Both the position numbers and the translations under genes were made by a program. This document shows positions 1 through 11,330 of a stretch of DNA of 64,000 nt, piece after piece (within the stretch, counting starts at the first letter, position 1; each line of letters starts with the position of its first letter). This DNA comes from Portunus trituberculatus (lineage: Eukaryota; Arthropoda; Malacostraca; Decapoda; Portunidae), in contig NC_059295.1 of NCBI RefSeq assembly GCF_017591435.1, positions 37,048,039-37,112,038 of the forward strand, written 5' to 3'. Below the pieces are notes generated by a model. The model was not told the origin of the DNA, did not search any database, and worked only from the letters and a program-made list of their open reading frames with translations.

Positions 1-1480
1 TTGAGGCTTGCTGTGAACAATGAGAAATTCATCATTCCCTGCTTCTCGTGGGTCTGGTACCATCTGGATGATAGGTGGCTGCTGTATAAGGTGGCATCTA
101 CTAAGGAAAACTTTGGTTCAGAAATGCTAGGGTGTTTCACCTCAACCAGCCAATGAGCACCATGACATAAATCCCTGGAATGTGGATTTGTAGTCATCAT
201 AATTGCTCCCAAAGGAGCTCTTATCTTGGCCATTCCTTTGAAGGGAGTTAAGAACAAGACATATAAGCCAATCATCCCTTGTTCCTCACCACTAGAAGTC
301 ACAATTAATTATGTGGAAACTCTCACACAAGAATTTTCATCTATCTAAAAGAGCATCAGAAAAAAATAATATTGAAGCAAAATACAGGATAAAAGGGAAA
401 CCACATATAGGTGATAAGTTCTTTTATAATATATATTGGCCATATTAACTTATAATACATACAAGTTTTACTTTATAATAATGTTTATACAAAAGCATCT
501 CTCTATGTATATCCACATGAACCTTTAAATTTGCAGTAGGCTAAATGTATGTACGTATATGAAATGATGGTCAACACTATGCATAGCCAATTTTATTTTT
601 CATCTGGAGGAGCAATCTTTTTTGCTACCCTACAGAAGTCAATGATAGTTTAAAAAAAACAGCGATATATGTAAAACGTAAATTTTCTTTATATATTGTG
701 CAAATGAATAATTCTTAAACACTTTTCAATAAGAAATATGGACATGTCACAATTTCATGAACTGCTGGTGGGACTTGCATAATCCAATGTAATCTTGCAA
801 ACTACTGGAATTTGCAATTGTGCAATTGTGATCACAAAAACTTTGTGCTACTTATGTTATGAGACACCCTTTACTACACAATGTAAGTAGCTACTAATCA
901 ACCAAATTTTTTTATACTCATTTAATGAACATGTTTAACACAATCTCAACAACTATTCCTAAGTTTCCCAGTTTCCTCTTGTGCTTCAAAGAAACCTATC
1001 ATATCCAAAATATTCTTAAGAACAGTCATCTGATGTACATAGAAAAGATTAAAAACTGAACAGCAAAATGGCTGCTGAACACTTGCTAGATAGAAAAATA
1101 ACCCTAACATTCTTGAAATTTAGTACCAAATACAGTACAAAGTTTTAAAAAATAAAGACTAAGAAATCTTGTATATGATGAGCCTTCATCTCCAAATAGC
1201 CAGCAATTTAAAACCTTTTCAACATTCTTAATACTTACAACTCTTTGCCAAGATTAAAATTAATGAAGCAGTTCTAAAGTTGATGAATGTCCATATCTCC
1301 TATTGTTTCATGCCACAAACTTCCTTTAGATCAGATACCGGAGATATTTATCACATTATAATACAAGTACACAACAAACTCATCTTTTTACATATTCAGA
1401 ATTATGTGACACAAAAAATAAATCAAACATATTTACACCATGAGACTCGCTGACAAAACTTTAATCCATCATCATAAATT
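1..1480. other. AT-rich noncoding sequence, 3' of the small gene
   Basis: No convincing exon or element was seen on either strand. Reading the minus strand, this holds the 3' untranslated and flanking DNA of the gene that stops at 1481. A variant poly(A) signal ATTAAA lies at 1464-1459 on the minus strand, only about 17 bases past the stop, so it is a weak candidate. Confidence 0.4.
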
Positions 1481-2144
1481 TCAAAAGAGGCGTCTTGGTC
1501 TATCTGGCATTGCTGAAAGCTTCTTGAGAGAGAATGAAGAGATGCTCAGCCCAAGTCCAACTAAAATAGCTGCTCCCTGTAGGATGAAACGATCTTGCTG
1601 TATAGGCTGGGCACCAGAATTACCCTGAAATCAAAGACTAATTTCAGAATACTGTATCTGAAATTTAAAAACCTATCTGAAATATGCCTCTGACAAAAAG
1701 CTAGAAATACAATTTTTCAAAACTTAAGAAAGCTTGGCCACACACTTCATGATTTGCTGATTTATCTCTATTTAAAAATGTATCATGAAGTTGCAATCCT
1801 GACTTACAGAGCTGTCCCTTTATTCACCAAGCTACATTGGTTCTGGTGGACAAAATACTCCCAAGTTGACATCAAACAAAATTATTCCCTTAGTTTTAAT
1901 GTTACAGCACATTTCATTCCTTGCAGAATCCAAAGATAATAATTAGTCAAAACAGAATAAACAAATCTGTCCTTGACATGATAAGTACATAATATTAGCA
2001 CAAACAAAAACTTTTCAAGATATAATGTCGCATTCAGACTACTGCAGGATGATGAAAATCTAGCATGCATACCTGCATCATCCTCATTGATACCCGGAGG
2101 GGAATTCGAGATGCATGGGCAAGCATTTTCCTTATTTTAGATAT
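1481..2144 (-). CDS. Last two exons of a small membrane protein gene, function unknown
   Basis: Two exons on the minus strand read in one frame. Exon 2144-2073 (72 nt, 24 codons) follows a strong acceptor with an eight-T tract and ends at a GT donor. Exon 1624-1481 (47 codons plus TGA) follows a TTTCAG acceptor. Both junctions are phase 0. The second exon carries one hydrophobic stretch (core GAAILVGLGLSI), then a basic tail ending RPRRLF. An internal ATG at codon 7 of the first exon would give a 65-residue protein whose start (MLAHASRIPLRVSMRM) is basic and could form an amphipathic mitochondrial targeting helix. If the true start lies in an upstream exon, the protein is longer. I do not recognise the family. 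A single-pass, perhaps mitochondrial inner or outer membrane, protein is an inference from composition only. The splice sites and frame are read directly. Confidence 0.6.
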
Positions 2145-3711
2145 CTGAAAAAAAAGTTAAAAACTATGTTTAGCAAAATTGCATGATTATTTTAAGTAGC
2201 TATAATTATCTTGCCTTTTGAAGGATTCATTGCCATTGTGCCCAAGTATGAGATGCTGAAATTTCACTGTAGAATAAGTACTACAGTACTATCTACCACA
2301 TATATATAAAAATACATCTTGTAACTACAGTACATACAGATGACTCCCTACTTGATGAAACACCCTTCCTACCCTTATTTCTACATTTCTCAGAACCCCT
2401 CCCTATCATCTTCATCTAAGCCTTCTCTCTCTCTCTCTCTCTCTCTCTCATACACAGTGGTACTCCTGGTTATGCCCACCCCAATATATGCCCAAAATGA
2501 CTTACATGCTTTCCTGGTACCCAGATTTTGCATCAATGTGTGTTCATATTACCAGTGGCACCACCACTGTCTTTCAATTCAAAGCCTATGTCCTGCCTGA
2601 GCTCACACTCACTCTGGACACATACATTATAAACAAACAAAAAAGTAAACAAAATTATGTGCATACATCCACATGAGTGCAAGAACCTTCCACTTTAACT
2701 GCAGCTGCAAGACTTGGGGAAGAGGAAGTCAATGTCTGGCAGCGTGTATGTGAATCACATACCACCACCATCAACAATCTTCCCCCTCCCCCTCCCACCC
2801 TCACTCACTCCTCTGGCGCCACAGATGCACATCGGGATTTTACTGTACAGAGGAAGACAACTTGGGTGTACATTTCTTAAGATTATACTGTGTTTTGCTG
2901 GGTCTCAATCTTGTTAGGTTAAGCTAATGTCCTAGTCGGGTATATGGGGAGGCTAGAACAAGTTCGGTAAAAAAAAAAAAAATCGTAACAGTGAGGGAAA
3001 TTACCGTAGATATTTCAATACCAATATTTTGCCAGAATTTTCGTCCCCACCAAAATCCTCCGATTTCCTACATGCCCTCAAGCTTGTTCAGGTGGTGAAG
3101 GTTGCAAGATGGCGAGGAAAGTGGACGTATCATAAATAATTAACACGATCTCTGTTACGAGACCGAGAAACTCAACTAAAACCTTTTCTTGACCTCCAAC
3201 AATGTCAGTGACCCATCAATGATTAGACACGAGTGTACTTCACCAACATTGCGTTTTCTTCTCTGTGACTACGAGGTTAAGAATCTAATCATTATGCATT
3301 TATCAAGAAACCTACCACCGTACACTTCATTTCAGTACAATCATTATGCATTTATATAAAAAAAAAAAAAAAACCCTGATCACCGTACACTTCATTTGAG
3401 TGCAATCCCAATAATTCTGTCCTTGGAAACGCAGAAAGCCGACTAAGTTTTACAGTCTTATGTTTCTGAAGTCAGGCGAATTTATCACATCATTTAGCGC
3501 TCAGCGTACTATAGATTACCACCGATTGTGTTAAAAATCTTGATACTCACTAGAATACATTAATTTCAAAACTTCAACCCCTCGCAACTGATGAGGTGCC
3601 CCTCGACGAACTCTGCGTCGGCGTTGTTGTTATGAGAGAGGGGGGAGGAACGGAGATAGGGGGAGAACCGAACACGAGAGACGACGAACCTAGTTATTCT
3701 TCTGCTATTAC
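2145..3711. other. Intron or upstream DNA of the small gene; no gene seen
   Basis: It holds a (CT)n run at 2424-2449, short poly(A) runs near 2969 and 3359, and a tandem duplication of roughly 55 bases (3288-3341 and 3342-3403). A sequence AAGATGGCGAGG at 3106-3117 looks like a YY1-type core promoter motif, but it lies on the plus strand and no matching exon was found. The stretch 3590-3690 is richer in CpG than its surroundings. Confidence 0.4.
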
Positions 3712-3835
3712 TGCTACTGTTTGTCACTACTGTTATTATTAACATTTTTTTTATTATTGTTGTCGTTGTTCTTGTTATTATTATTGTTATTATTGTTATT
3801 ATTATTGCCATTATTATTATTATTATTTATATTTA

Positions 3836-3926
<91 letters not shown>

Positions 3927-3945
3927 CATTATTATTATTATTATA
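3712..3945. repeat. (ATT)n microsatellite
   Basis: Imperfect at first, then nearly pure ATT repeats from about 3838 to 3926. Translations of poly-Ile and poly-Asn through it are artefacts. Confidence 0.95.
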
Positions 3946-3948
3946 ATC

Positions 3949-3950
3949 AT

Positions 3951-4030
<80 letters not shown>

Positions 4031-4045
4031 TTACTACTACTACTG
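3949..4045. repeat. (ACT)n microsatellite
   Basis: About 30 ACT units with one ATT variant. ACT units also occur just right of the hAT-like right end at 11669-11680, which suggests that the element split one (ACT)n tract. Confidence 0.9.
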
Positions 4046-4341
4046 CTGTAGACAGTAAATTTTAGGGTTGCCAACCGTCCCTTGAAAAACGGAATCGTCC
4101 CGTATTTAGAAACAAAAGTACGCGTCCCGTATTGAGCTGAAAAGGGATGCACTTTGTCCCGTATTTACGTGAGAATCAGAAGTAGTCTGTAAAATGTCAA
4201 TGGAAATAATTGATGAGGGCGATTTACATGAAAGTTTACGGTAAACTTATCGCCAGCCCCCTCCTGCTCTGTGACCAATGATCTGACAGCATACTAAATG
4301 TGCAGTTACAGGAATGTTCTGCTTTCTATTGTTTTATATTA

Positions 4342-4346
<5 letters not shown>

Positions 4347-4420
<74 letters not shown>
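4347..4420. repeat. (AT)n microsatellite left of LTR element 1
   Basis: Pure AT dinucleotides that stop exactly at the TG that opens the 5' LTR at 4421. The same repeat resumes right after the 3' LTR at 7559. Confidence 0.95.
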
Positions 4421-4425
<5 letters not shown>

Positions 4426-5189
4426 CGACGGCGCATGGGGGTGTGACAACTACTTGAGGAGTGAGGTGGTATTTCCTAGAGACAGGAAGTCGGGGACAGG
4501 AAGTCATGGCCACGCAGGTGGATAAAACCTTGGTGATTGGCCCAGAGGCGAGCCAATCACAGTGTTGCAAAAGGAGGAAGGGAGGTATTTAAGTTGCCCC
4601 AGTTAGTGAGGGGAGCTCAGCTCAGTCGGTCAGTCAGTCCCACCCACAAGCAGTCTTGCCCTGCTCTCTTCCCCGTTGGGCCTGGTTACCTGCTGCTGGC
4701 TGGTCCCCGCTCTTGACGTCTACTCATCTCTCCTGTTCTTGCACGAGGACGGTCTGGTCCTCCGGTGATCCTGTGCCCGCCAGCTTGAGGAAGGTGTAGT
4801 TGCAGCTGTCTTGCCCTGCTGTCCCACCTTGCTCTCCGTTCTCGTGGCCCGCATTCGCACTGTGTACTACCTTGGATTTTCTGTTGTATTGTGTTACTTC
4901 CTAAGTAAACGTAAGAAGCTGTACTAAGTGTTTCATGCCAGTCCTGCCTGTCTGAGTGAGTACCTGTCTATGAGTTGTGTGTCTCGCATCCCTTACTAGT
5001 CACGGACCCGTAGTCAACTTATCCCTGTGCTGCCCCCGTCCTGAATGCTGTCCTGTCTCCGCAGCTGAGAGTAAGTGGTTTACGGTTGTGGCGTTGGAAG
5101 CTGAAGAAAGAACTTTGGGTGCCCTGCCTTGCCCAGTGGTTGCGGGTGTGGGTGGCCCTGCTGTGCTGTGTGAGCGGCGGTTCATTATA
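4421..5189 (+). repeat. 5' LTR of copy 1
   Basis: 769 bp, aligned base for base in length with 6790-7558. The terminal inverted bases are TG at the start and a decayed CA at the end (ATTATA here, GTAACA in the other LTR). It contains a TATTTAAG TATA-like element at 4586-4593. Confidence 0.85.
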
Positions 5190-5191
5190 AG

Positions 5192-5203
5192 TGGTGTCAG
5201 GAG
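5192..5203 (+). other. Primer binding site
   Basis: TGGTGTCAGGAG begins two bases after the 5' LTR, the usual place for a tRNA primer binding site. The tRNA identity (Leu-like?) is not certain. Confidence 0.6.
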
Positions 5204-5250
5204 TTTTGGGATAAAGTTTGGCTAGCAAGGTTGCCAGGTATGCGTGAACA

Positions 5251-6162
5251 ATGGCAGACTCAAATGTGAAAGGCAGTGAGATGCCAGAAGGCAGTCAGCC
5301 AGGTTTGAAAAAGCTAGAAGACATGTTCACTGTGTTGATTACGCGAATAGACAAAATGGTAAGTGACATGACGGGAGAAGTCAAGAAAGAACGGGTGGTA
5401 GTGAAACAAAAGTGTGAGGGACACACTGGAGTTGCCGAAAGCGTGGTGGACAGCCGCCCGTGTCCTGAGGTGGTGGACACTGGTGCGGCGAAGACCATCG
5501 TCGGGGAAGAAGTTGTGGCAGTGCAAGATCTCCCTGTGGCAGACGAGCAGCTGTGTGGCGAGACTGGCCACTGTACGACGTTACGAGGGTCCGTGATGTG
5601 TACGATCACGGTGGGTGGCGTGGAGAAGCTACCAGAATCCATGGCCGACATGGAGGAACCCTGTCTGGTGGGGTTGGACTCCTTGGTTCAGAGTGCAACA
5701 TGTGTGGACTCCGGCAGGATGCAGATGCAGGTATGTGAGGAAATGTTACTGCTGATCCTGGAGGACGCTGTTGAACAGGTCAAGAGACCCATGATGAGTT
5801 CAGATGTCGAGGACGAGAGGCTGGAGCTACACTGCCGAGTCGTGAGAGAAGGTGAGGTTGCAGACGCCACTGTGAGAACCCGTGAATGCCAGGCAGCAGT
5901 GAGAAGCTGCAGTGGTGAGGTTGCAGACACCACCGGGACAGCACGCGGACGGCAGGCAGCCGTGAGCAACGACGGCGGTGAGGTGGACGAAGACGTGGGT
6001 GAAGCGAGCCCCGCACTATCTCCACATGCAGTGGACTTGGAGGTATGTAGTTCCACCAAACAGACTCCTGAGCAGATGGTTAAGTTGGAGAAGCGGCTGA
6101 TGGAGCACGAGAACGTCTTCAGCCAAGCTGCACAAGACCTTGGCTGCACGTCGCTGGTTTAG
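5251..6162 (+). CDS. gag-like N-terminus with retropepsin, deleted retrotransposon polyprotein
   Basis: A 303-codon open frame. Residues 1-70 are charged and gag-like, without a zinc knuckle. Residues about 75-145 look like a retroviral-type aspartyl protease: the active-site motif DTGAAKT is followed about 60 residues later by the second hallmark CLVGLDSL. The rest (150-290) is low-complexity and acidic, with repeated AAVRS/AAVS-type segments, and ends LGCTSLV before a stop. The protein would normally continue into reverse transcriptase. The start codon is the first ATG after the primer site. A protease kept while RT and integrase core are lost is unusual for a simple decay product, because the second copy has the same structure. 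Confidence 0.7.
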   Translation: MADSNVKGSEMPEGSQPGLKKLEDMFTVLITRIDKMVSDMTGEVKKERVVVKQKCEGHTGVAESVVDSRPCPEVVDTGAAKTIVGEEVVAVQDLPVADEQLCGETGHCTTLRGSVMCTITVGGVEKLPESMADMEEPCLVGLDSLVQSATCVDSGRMQMQVCEEMLLLILEDAVEQVKRPMMSSDVEDERLELHCRVVREGEVADATVRTRECQAAVRSCSGEVADTTGTARGRQAAVSNDGGEVDEDVGEASPALSPHAVDLEVCSSTKQTPEQMVKLEKRLMEHENVFSQAAQDLGCTSLV

Positions 6163-6570
6163 CCCTCTAACACAGTAGACAGTCCGCTGATGAAGCAGCC
6201 ACATTGCAGTGTCCTGTTGGCCAGGAGAGAAGAGATGAGGCTGCCTCTGGACTTGGTCACTGGACGACCACCTGAGGAAGAGCTACCACAGACAGCGCAT
6301 AAGGTGGTAGAGATGCTGCAGCAGCGGATGGAGGCTACACGGCGACAGGTAGCGAACAATCGCCGCCTCGTGGGGCAAACCATGACCCGCCGGTACCAGT
6401 TGCACGTCGTGACGCCCAGTATGCGGTGTGGGACCGCGGCTGGCGTTACAAGCCTCATAGGAAACGAGGCACCACCCTGAAGAGCCTGGAGAATTACTGG
6501 GAACGTGGAAAGGCCGTAAACCAACGACTCGCAGCCGTCACCTACAAGCTGACATTGCCACAAGCAAGCG
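6163..6570 (+). pseudogene. RT N-terminal edge fused to integrase C-terminal remnant
   Basis: After the stop at 6160-6162 the homology continues: a KQPH...REE segment that normally opens the Gypsy RT domain is joined directly to MRLPLDLVTGRPPEEELP, typical of the region downstream of the integrase core, then a helical RRQVANNRRLVGQ segment and a PHRKRG tail. The frame shifts near 6425 (6190-6480 and 6426-6797 are the two frames). The junction lies at about 6230-6240. Confidence 0.7.
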
Positions 6571-6773
6571 GTGACGCATCGTCCACGTCGGCCGCCTGTG
6601 GGCTGTCGTTGTGGAGGAAGGATGCTTGTGGGGCCAGCAGAGACCCCCCTCATCGCCGGACAAGTGAGGTGAGAAGTGACAGCGAGGTGGTGGGTGACGG
6701 CGATATAAACTATGTTACGGAGTGTGTTTTGTGTGTTGTGACTGTGACAGTGAATAGTCGGGCCGACTATTTT

Positions 6774-6789
6774 TTGTGGGGGAGGGCAG
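6774..6789 (+). other. Polypurine tract
   Basis: TGTGGGGGAGGGCAG immediately upstream of the TG of the 3' LTR, the expected plus-strand primer position. Confidence 0.6.
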
Positions 6790-7554
6790 TGTTGTGATGG
6801 TGCAGGGGGGAATGGCAACTACTTGAGGAGTGAGGTGGTATTTCCTAGAGACAGGAAGTGGGGGACAGGAAGTCATGGCCACGCAGGTGGATAAAACCTT
6901 GGTGATTGGACCAGAGGCGAGCCAATCACAGTGTTGCAAAATGGGGAGGGGTTATTTAAGCTGCCCCAGCTAGTGAGGGGGCTCAGTCGCTCAGTCGCTC
7001 AGTCAGTCCCAGCCACAAGCAGTCTTGCCTCGCTCTCTTCCCCACTGGGCCTGGTTACCTGCTGCTGGCCGGTCCCCGCTCTTGACATCTACTTAGCTCT
7101 CGTGTTCCTGCACGAAGACGGTCTGGTCCTCCGGTGATCCTGTGCCTGCCAGCTTGAGGAAGGTGTAGTTGCAGCTGTCTTGCCCCGCTGTCCCACCTTG
7201 CCCTCCGTTCTCATGGCCTGCATTTGCACTGTGCACTACCTTGGATTTCCTGTTGTATTGTGTTACTTCCTAAGTAAACATAAGAAGCTGTACTAAGTGT
7301 TTCCTGCCAGTCCTGCCTGTCTGAGTGAGTACCTGTCTATGAGTTGTGTGTCTCTCATCCCTTGCTAGTCACGGACCGGTCATCAACTTATCCCTGTGCC
7401 GGCCCCGTCCTGAATGCTGTCCTGTCTCCGCTGCTGAGAGTAAGTGGTTTACGATTGCGGCATTGGAAGCTGAAATAAGGACTTTGGGTGCCCTGCCTTG
7501 CCCAGTGGTTGCGGGTGTGGGTGGCCCTGCTGTGCTGTGTGGGTGGCGGTTCGT

Positions 7555-7558
<4 letters not shown>
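6790..7558 (+). repeat. 3' LTR of copy 1
   Basis: 769 bp and closely similar to the 5' LTR along its whole length; ends GTAACA at 7553-7558 and is followed at once by (AT)n. The scattered differences between the LTRs show that the insertion is not brand new. Confidence 0.85.

Positions 7559-7617
<59 letters not shown>
7559..7617. repeat. (AT)n microsatellite between LTR element 1 and Tigger 1
   Basis: Pure AT repeats from the CA of the LTR to the TA that precedes CAGTAAGG at 7618. Confidence 0.95.
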
Positions 7618-7620
<3 letters not shown>

Positions 7621-9491
7621 TAAGGTCCCGGGTTACGTCGGCCTTGAGTTACGTCAAACTCGCACTTACGTCAGTCCACTATAAGGCAATTTAAGATTTA
7701 AAAAATTGAAAATTTATGAATCGTAAAGCGCGGGGTTTATTGTTATTGTTGGCCGCCAGGCCGCTGAGGGGGGGGGGAGACCTAACGGGGATTCCCCGGC
7801 TGCAGCGTCGCCAAGCATCGTAGCACATGTTTTGATCTCATTATTAACTTACATCTTAATGAACCATCATAAAAGTGTATTCCTCTAAATTTCTAATAAG
7901 GATGTATAGAGAGCTTTGAATATTGTTTTAGTGTAATGAAGACAATGATTTTGTATAGATATCACAAAATGTAGCACCACTGCTCTCCAGCGTTGCTACT
8001 TTTCAAAGTTGGACATGGGTGAGGTCAACCTCCCTGACCGCTGATAATCCCCAGGTCAAATCGAGTCACTCCTCCCCTCCCTGTCGCTCAGGATGGAAGG
8101 AGAATATCTCGTCCGCACTACTCGTCCTCGCAACCTTCAATGTCAAGAGAAATTGATTATTTACAGCGTCAACAAGTTCTGCTTAGAGGATTCTTTTATT
8201 ATCAATGTGGAGGACACTTCTGACGAAGAACTGTCTGATTAAATAGCTGAGAGAGGATTATGCCTACAGGGTAAAACTTCTTTAAAAAAAAAAACGCACC
8301 TTAACTCTGGGTGTGGTGTGGAAAAAGAATAAAATAAAACAACAAAAAAGATGCATGTCTACTTGTCTATTTTAGAAAGAGAGAGAGAGAGAGTGTGTGT
8401 GTGTATGCCGCGTCACAGGAGAACCAATACGTAAACTGTTGAAAGACTCGCGCAAGTAGGATTACACACACACACACACACACACACACATGTGCATGAG
8501 AGAACTATATAGTAATAAGAAACAGGAGAAAGTAGTAACAAGCCACAGAGAGAGAGAGAGATGGGCGTTTCTCCACACTTCAGTGTTAATCCTATAATTG
8601 GGGCTGCGACGTTTGGCGACGCCGCAACCGGGGAATTCCCGATAGGTCTCCCCCCTCAGCGGCCTTTATATTTGTGTCGGACTATAGTGCTTATCCGCCA
8701 CACCGCCCACCTCACGCTTGAATACAATAACACTCTACGTACCTCAGTTCCACCACACCGTCGCCCCTGGCAAGAGTGTTCCTACATCTGTGTTTGCTGA
8801 CTATCTTAGTATCTTGCTCAATGGCACCAAAAAGAAAACTCCTGAGTGATAGCAGTGATGCTAAGAAAAGGAAAACCATTACGCTCCAAGAAAAAGTGGA
8901 CATAATTAAAAGACATGAGAAGGGAGGCAGCAGCTGTGTGTGAGGGAGTGAAGAAGAAAATGGGAAGCCCGTTACCATGACAACGGGGAAGTTGACGACT
9001 TTGAGGGCTCACACACCTATCACAACAATAACAACTCCGGAGCCTTCGCCTGGGCCACACGACACTTGCAGCTGACTTGCACTGTCTGCGCCTGTCTGCT
9101 GATCCCTATTGCATTTCCTGCCCCGCTGCCCACGCTTCTACTCCCACCGCACTGCACTACGCTCCCAGCTGTCCACCCTGGGCATCACAACATTCGACCT
9201 GCCCACCCTCCTGGCGGCCTCAGGCGTCCACCCCTCTGGCAACATGCAGTCCTTCGCGTTCGCGGGCCCTAATCAACAACAAAAAACAAGCTTGTGTTTC
9301 ATATTCCTACATAGTTGTAAATAATGTACCAATATAACAATATAACCTTTTACTTACCTGAATAACCATAAAAAATTATTGGTTGAAAACTCGATAATAT
9401 GCTTTGAAAGTACAAAAACTCGAGTTACGTACAAAATCGACTTACGTCATGTTTCAGGAACGTAACTCTGACGTAACTCGGGACCTTACTG
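7618..9491 (+). mobile_element. pogo/Tigger-type DNA transposon remnant 1
   Basis: The ends CAGTAAGGTCCCGGGTTACG and the matching inverted ...GGGACCTTACTG are flanked by TA on both sides, the TA target duplication of Tc1/mariner-pogo elements. Similar TACGTC-rich words extend the inverted repeats inward for roughly 60-80 bp. It carries only the N-terminal stub of a transposase (8821-8943). The interior also has (AG)n/(TG)n at 8376-8404 and (AC)n at 8464-8490. It is 1874 bp, against 891 bp for the related element at 31156. Confidence 0.85.
8821..8943 (+). pseudogene. Tigger/pogo transposase N-terminal stub
   Basis: A frame starting MAPKRKLLSDSSDAKKRKT and running through LQEKVDIIKRHEKGGS to TGA. 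It matches the start of the CENPB/psq-type helix-turn-helix of pogo-family transposases. DDE residues are absent because the rest is deleted. The same stub with the same early stop is in the element at 31156. Confidence 0.75.
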
Positions 9492-9732
9492 TATATATAT
9501 ATTGTTACGAACTGCCGCCCACAAAGCACAGCAGGGCTACCCACACCTGCAACCACTGGGCAAGGCAGGGCACCCAAAGGCTCTTACTTCAGCTTCCAAT
9601 GCTACAACGGCAACTCACTTACTCTCTCAGCGACATAGACCAGGACAGCATTCAGGACGGGGCAGCACAGGGATAAGTTGACGAGGATCCGTGACTAACG
9701 AGAAGGCGAGGTACTTACTTAGGCAGACTGAC

Positions 9733-10125
9733 TCACACAGGCAGCTGATGTGGACGGTGACAGCTGCAAGTCGTTGCTGAGCAGTGTATGGCTTTCCCAC
9801 GTTCCCAGTAATTCTCCAGCCTTTTCAGAGTGGTGCCTCGTTTCCTATGAGGCTTGTACTGCCAGCAGTGGTCCCACACCACATACTGGGAGTCACCGGC
9901 ACGCAGCTGGTACCAGCAGGTCATGGCTTGCCCCACGAGGCGGCGATTGTTCGCCACCTGTCGCTGCGTAGCCTCCATCCGCTGCTGCAACGTCACTACC
10001 ACCTTATGTGGTAGCTCTTCCTCAGGTGGTCGTCCAGTGGCCAGGTCCAGAGGCAGCCTCATCTCTTCTCTCTTGGCCAACGAGACACCACCATGTGGCT
10101 GTTTCATCGACGGATTGTCTGCCAT
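9733..10125 (-). pseudogene. RT edge / integrase tail remnant, copy 2
   Basis: A 130-codon frame: KQPHGGVSLAKREEMRLPLD, then GRPPEEELP, RRQVANNRRLVGQ and PHRKRGTTLK. It has the same fusion point as copy 1 (AKREE|MRLPL) and is intact here where copy 1 is frameshifted. Confidence 0.7.
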
Positions 10126-10904
10126 GTTGGAGGGCTGAACCAGCGACGTGCAGCCAAGGTCTTGTGCATCTTGGCTGAAGATGCCTCATGTTCCATCAGC
10201 CACTTCTCCAACTTCACCACCTGCTTAGGAGTCTGTTTGGTGGAACTACATACCTCCAAGTCCGCCACATGTGGAGATAGCGCGGGGCTCACTTCACCCG
10301 CATCTCTGTCCACCTCACAACTGTCATTGCTCGCCACTGCCTGCCATCCACGTGCTGTCCCGGTGGCGTCTGCAACCTCACCACCGCAGCTTCTCACCAC
10401 TGCCTGGCATTCATGGGTTCTCATAGTGGCGTCTGCAACCTCACCTTCCCTCACGACCTCCAGGATCAGCGGTAACATTTCCTCACATACCTGCATCTGC
10501 ATCCTTCCGGAGTCCACACACGTAGCACTCTGAACCAGGGAGTCCAGCCCTACCAGACAGGGTTCCTCCATGTCGGCCACGAATGCTGGTAGCTTCTCCA
10601 CGCCACCCACTGTGATCCTAGACATCACGGGGTCTCGTGGTATCGTACAGTAGCCAGTCATGCCACACAGCTGCCGGTCTGCCACAGGGAGGTCTTGCAC
10701 TGCCACAACTTCAACCAGGCCCAGAGCAGAGCAGGAAGAGAGAGCGGGGCAAGACTGCTCGCGGGCGGGACTGACTGACTGACTGTCTGAGCACCACCTC
10801 ACTAGCTGGGACAGCTTAAAAACCCCCTTCCCTATTTTGCAACACTGTGATTGGCTCGCCTCTGGGCCAATCACAATTGTTTTATCCACCTGCATGGCCA
10901 TCAC
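10104..10904 (-). pseudogene. Protease-region remnant read through from the LTR
   Basis: A 266-codon frame that starts inside the LTR U3 and runs without a stop into the second half of the retropepsin (PCLVGLDSL is present; the DTGAA active site is lost), then into the acidic tail. The long frame is an accident of the deletion, not a designed gene. Confidence 0.65.
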
Positions 10905-10955
10905 TTCCGGTGCCCCACTTCCTGCAAGTAGTTGCCACCCCCACCCTGTGCTGTC

Positions 10956-11274
<319 letters not shown>

Positions 11275-11330
11275 ATCGCCTTTTGGCTAAGATCAAAGTG
11301 TAGTATCTATTATTATCATACTGTTTTATG
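11275..11330 (+). pseudogene. U2 snRNA pseudogene fragment
   Basis: ATCGCCTTTTGGCTAAGATC followed by AAAGTGTAGTATCT and TATCATACTG matches the 5' part of U2 snRNA, including the branch-point-recognition GTAGTA. It lacks several bases near the U2 start, has an extra A after GATCA, and the rest of the RNA (Sm site, 3' stem-loops) is absent. It abuts (TA)n directly, so no U2 promoter is present. A truncated retrocopy is the best reading. Confidence 0.75.

Larger units (their letters stand above)
4421..7558 (+). mobile_element. Internally deleted LTR retrotransposon, copy 1
   Basis: Two direct repeats of 769 bp (4421-5189 and 6790-7558), both opening TGTTG, bracket a 1.6-kb interior. A primer-binding-site-like TGGTGTCAGGAG follows the first LTR and a purine-rich tract (GGGGGAGGG) precedes the second. 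The interior codes for a short gag-like start and a retropepsin, then jumps from the first residues of the RT region straight to the C-terminal part of an integrase. The RT core, RNase H and integrase catalytic core are absent. A Gypsy-type (Metaviridae) origin is inferred from the protease and the integrase tail. It can move only in trans, if at all. Confidence 0.85.

Noticed and set aside
3566..3811. First coding exon of the small gene at 3566-3811
   Set aside because: The frame is mostly ATT-repeat translation, and no donor compatible with the acceptor at 2145 was found.
3714..4152. Poly-Ile, poly-Asn, poly-Ser and poly-Thr frames
   Set aside because: Trinucleotide repeats (ATT)n and (ACT)n read in different frames.
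5295..5651. Minus-strand frames over the retropepsin region (also 5688-6149, 6159-6818)
   Set aside because: Antisense of the plus-strand retrotransposon frame; no motif support.
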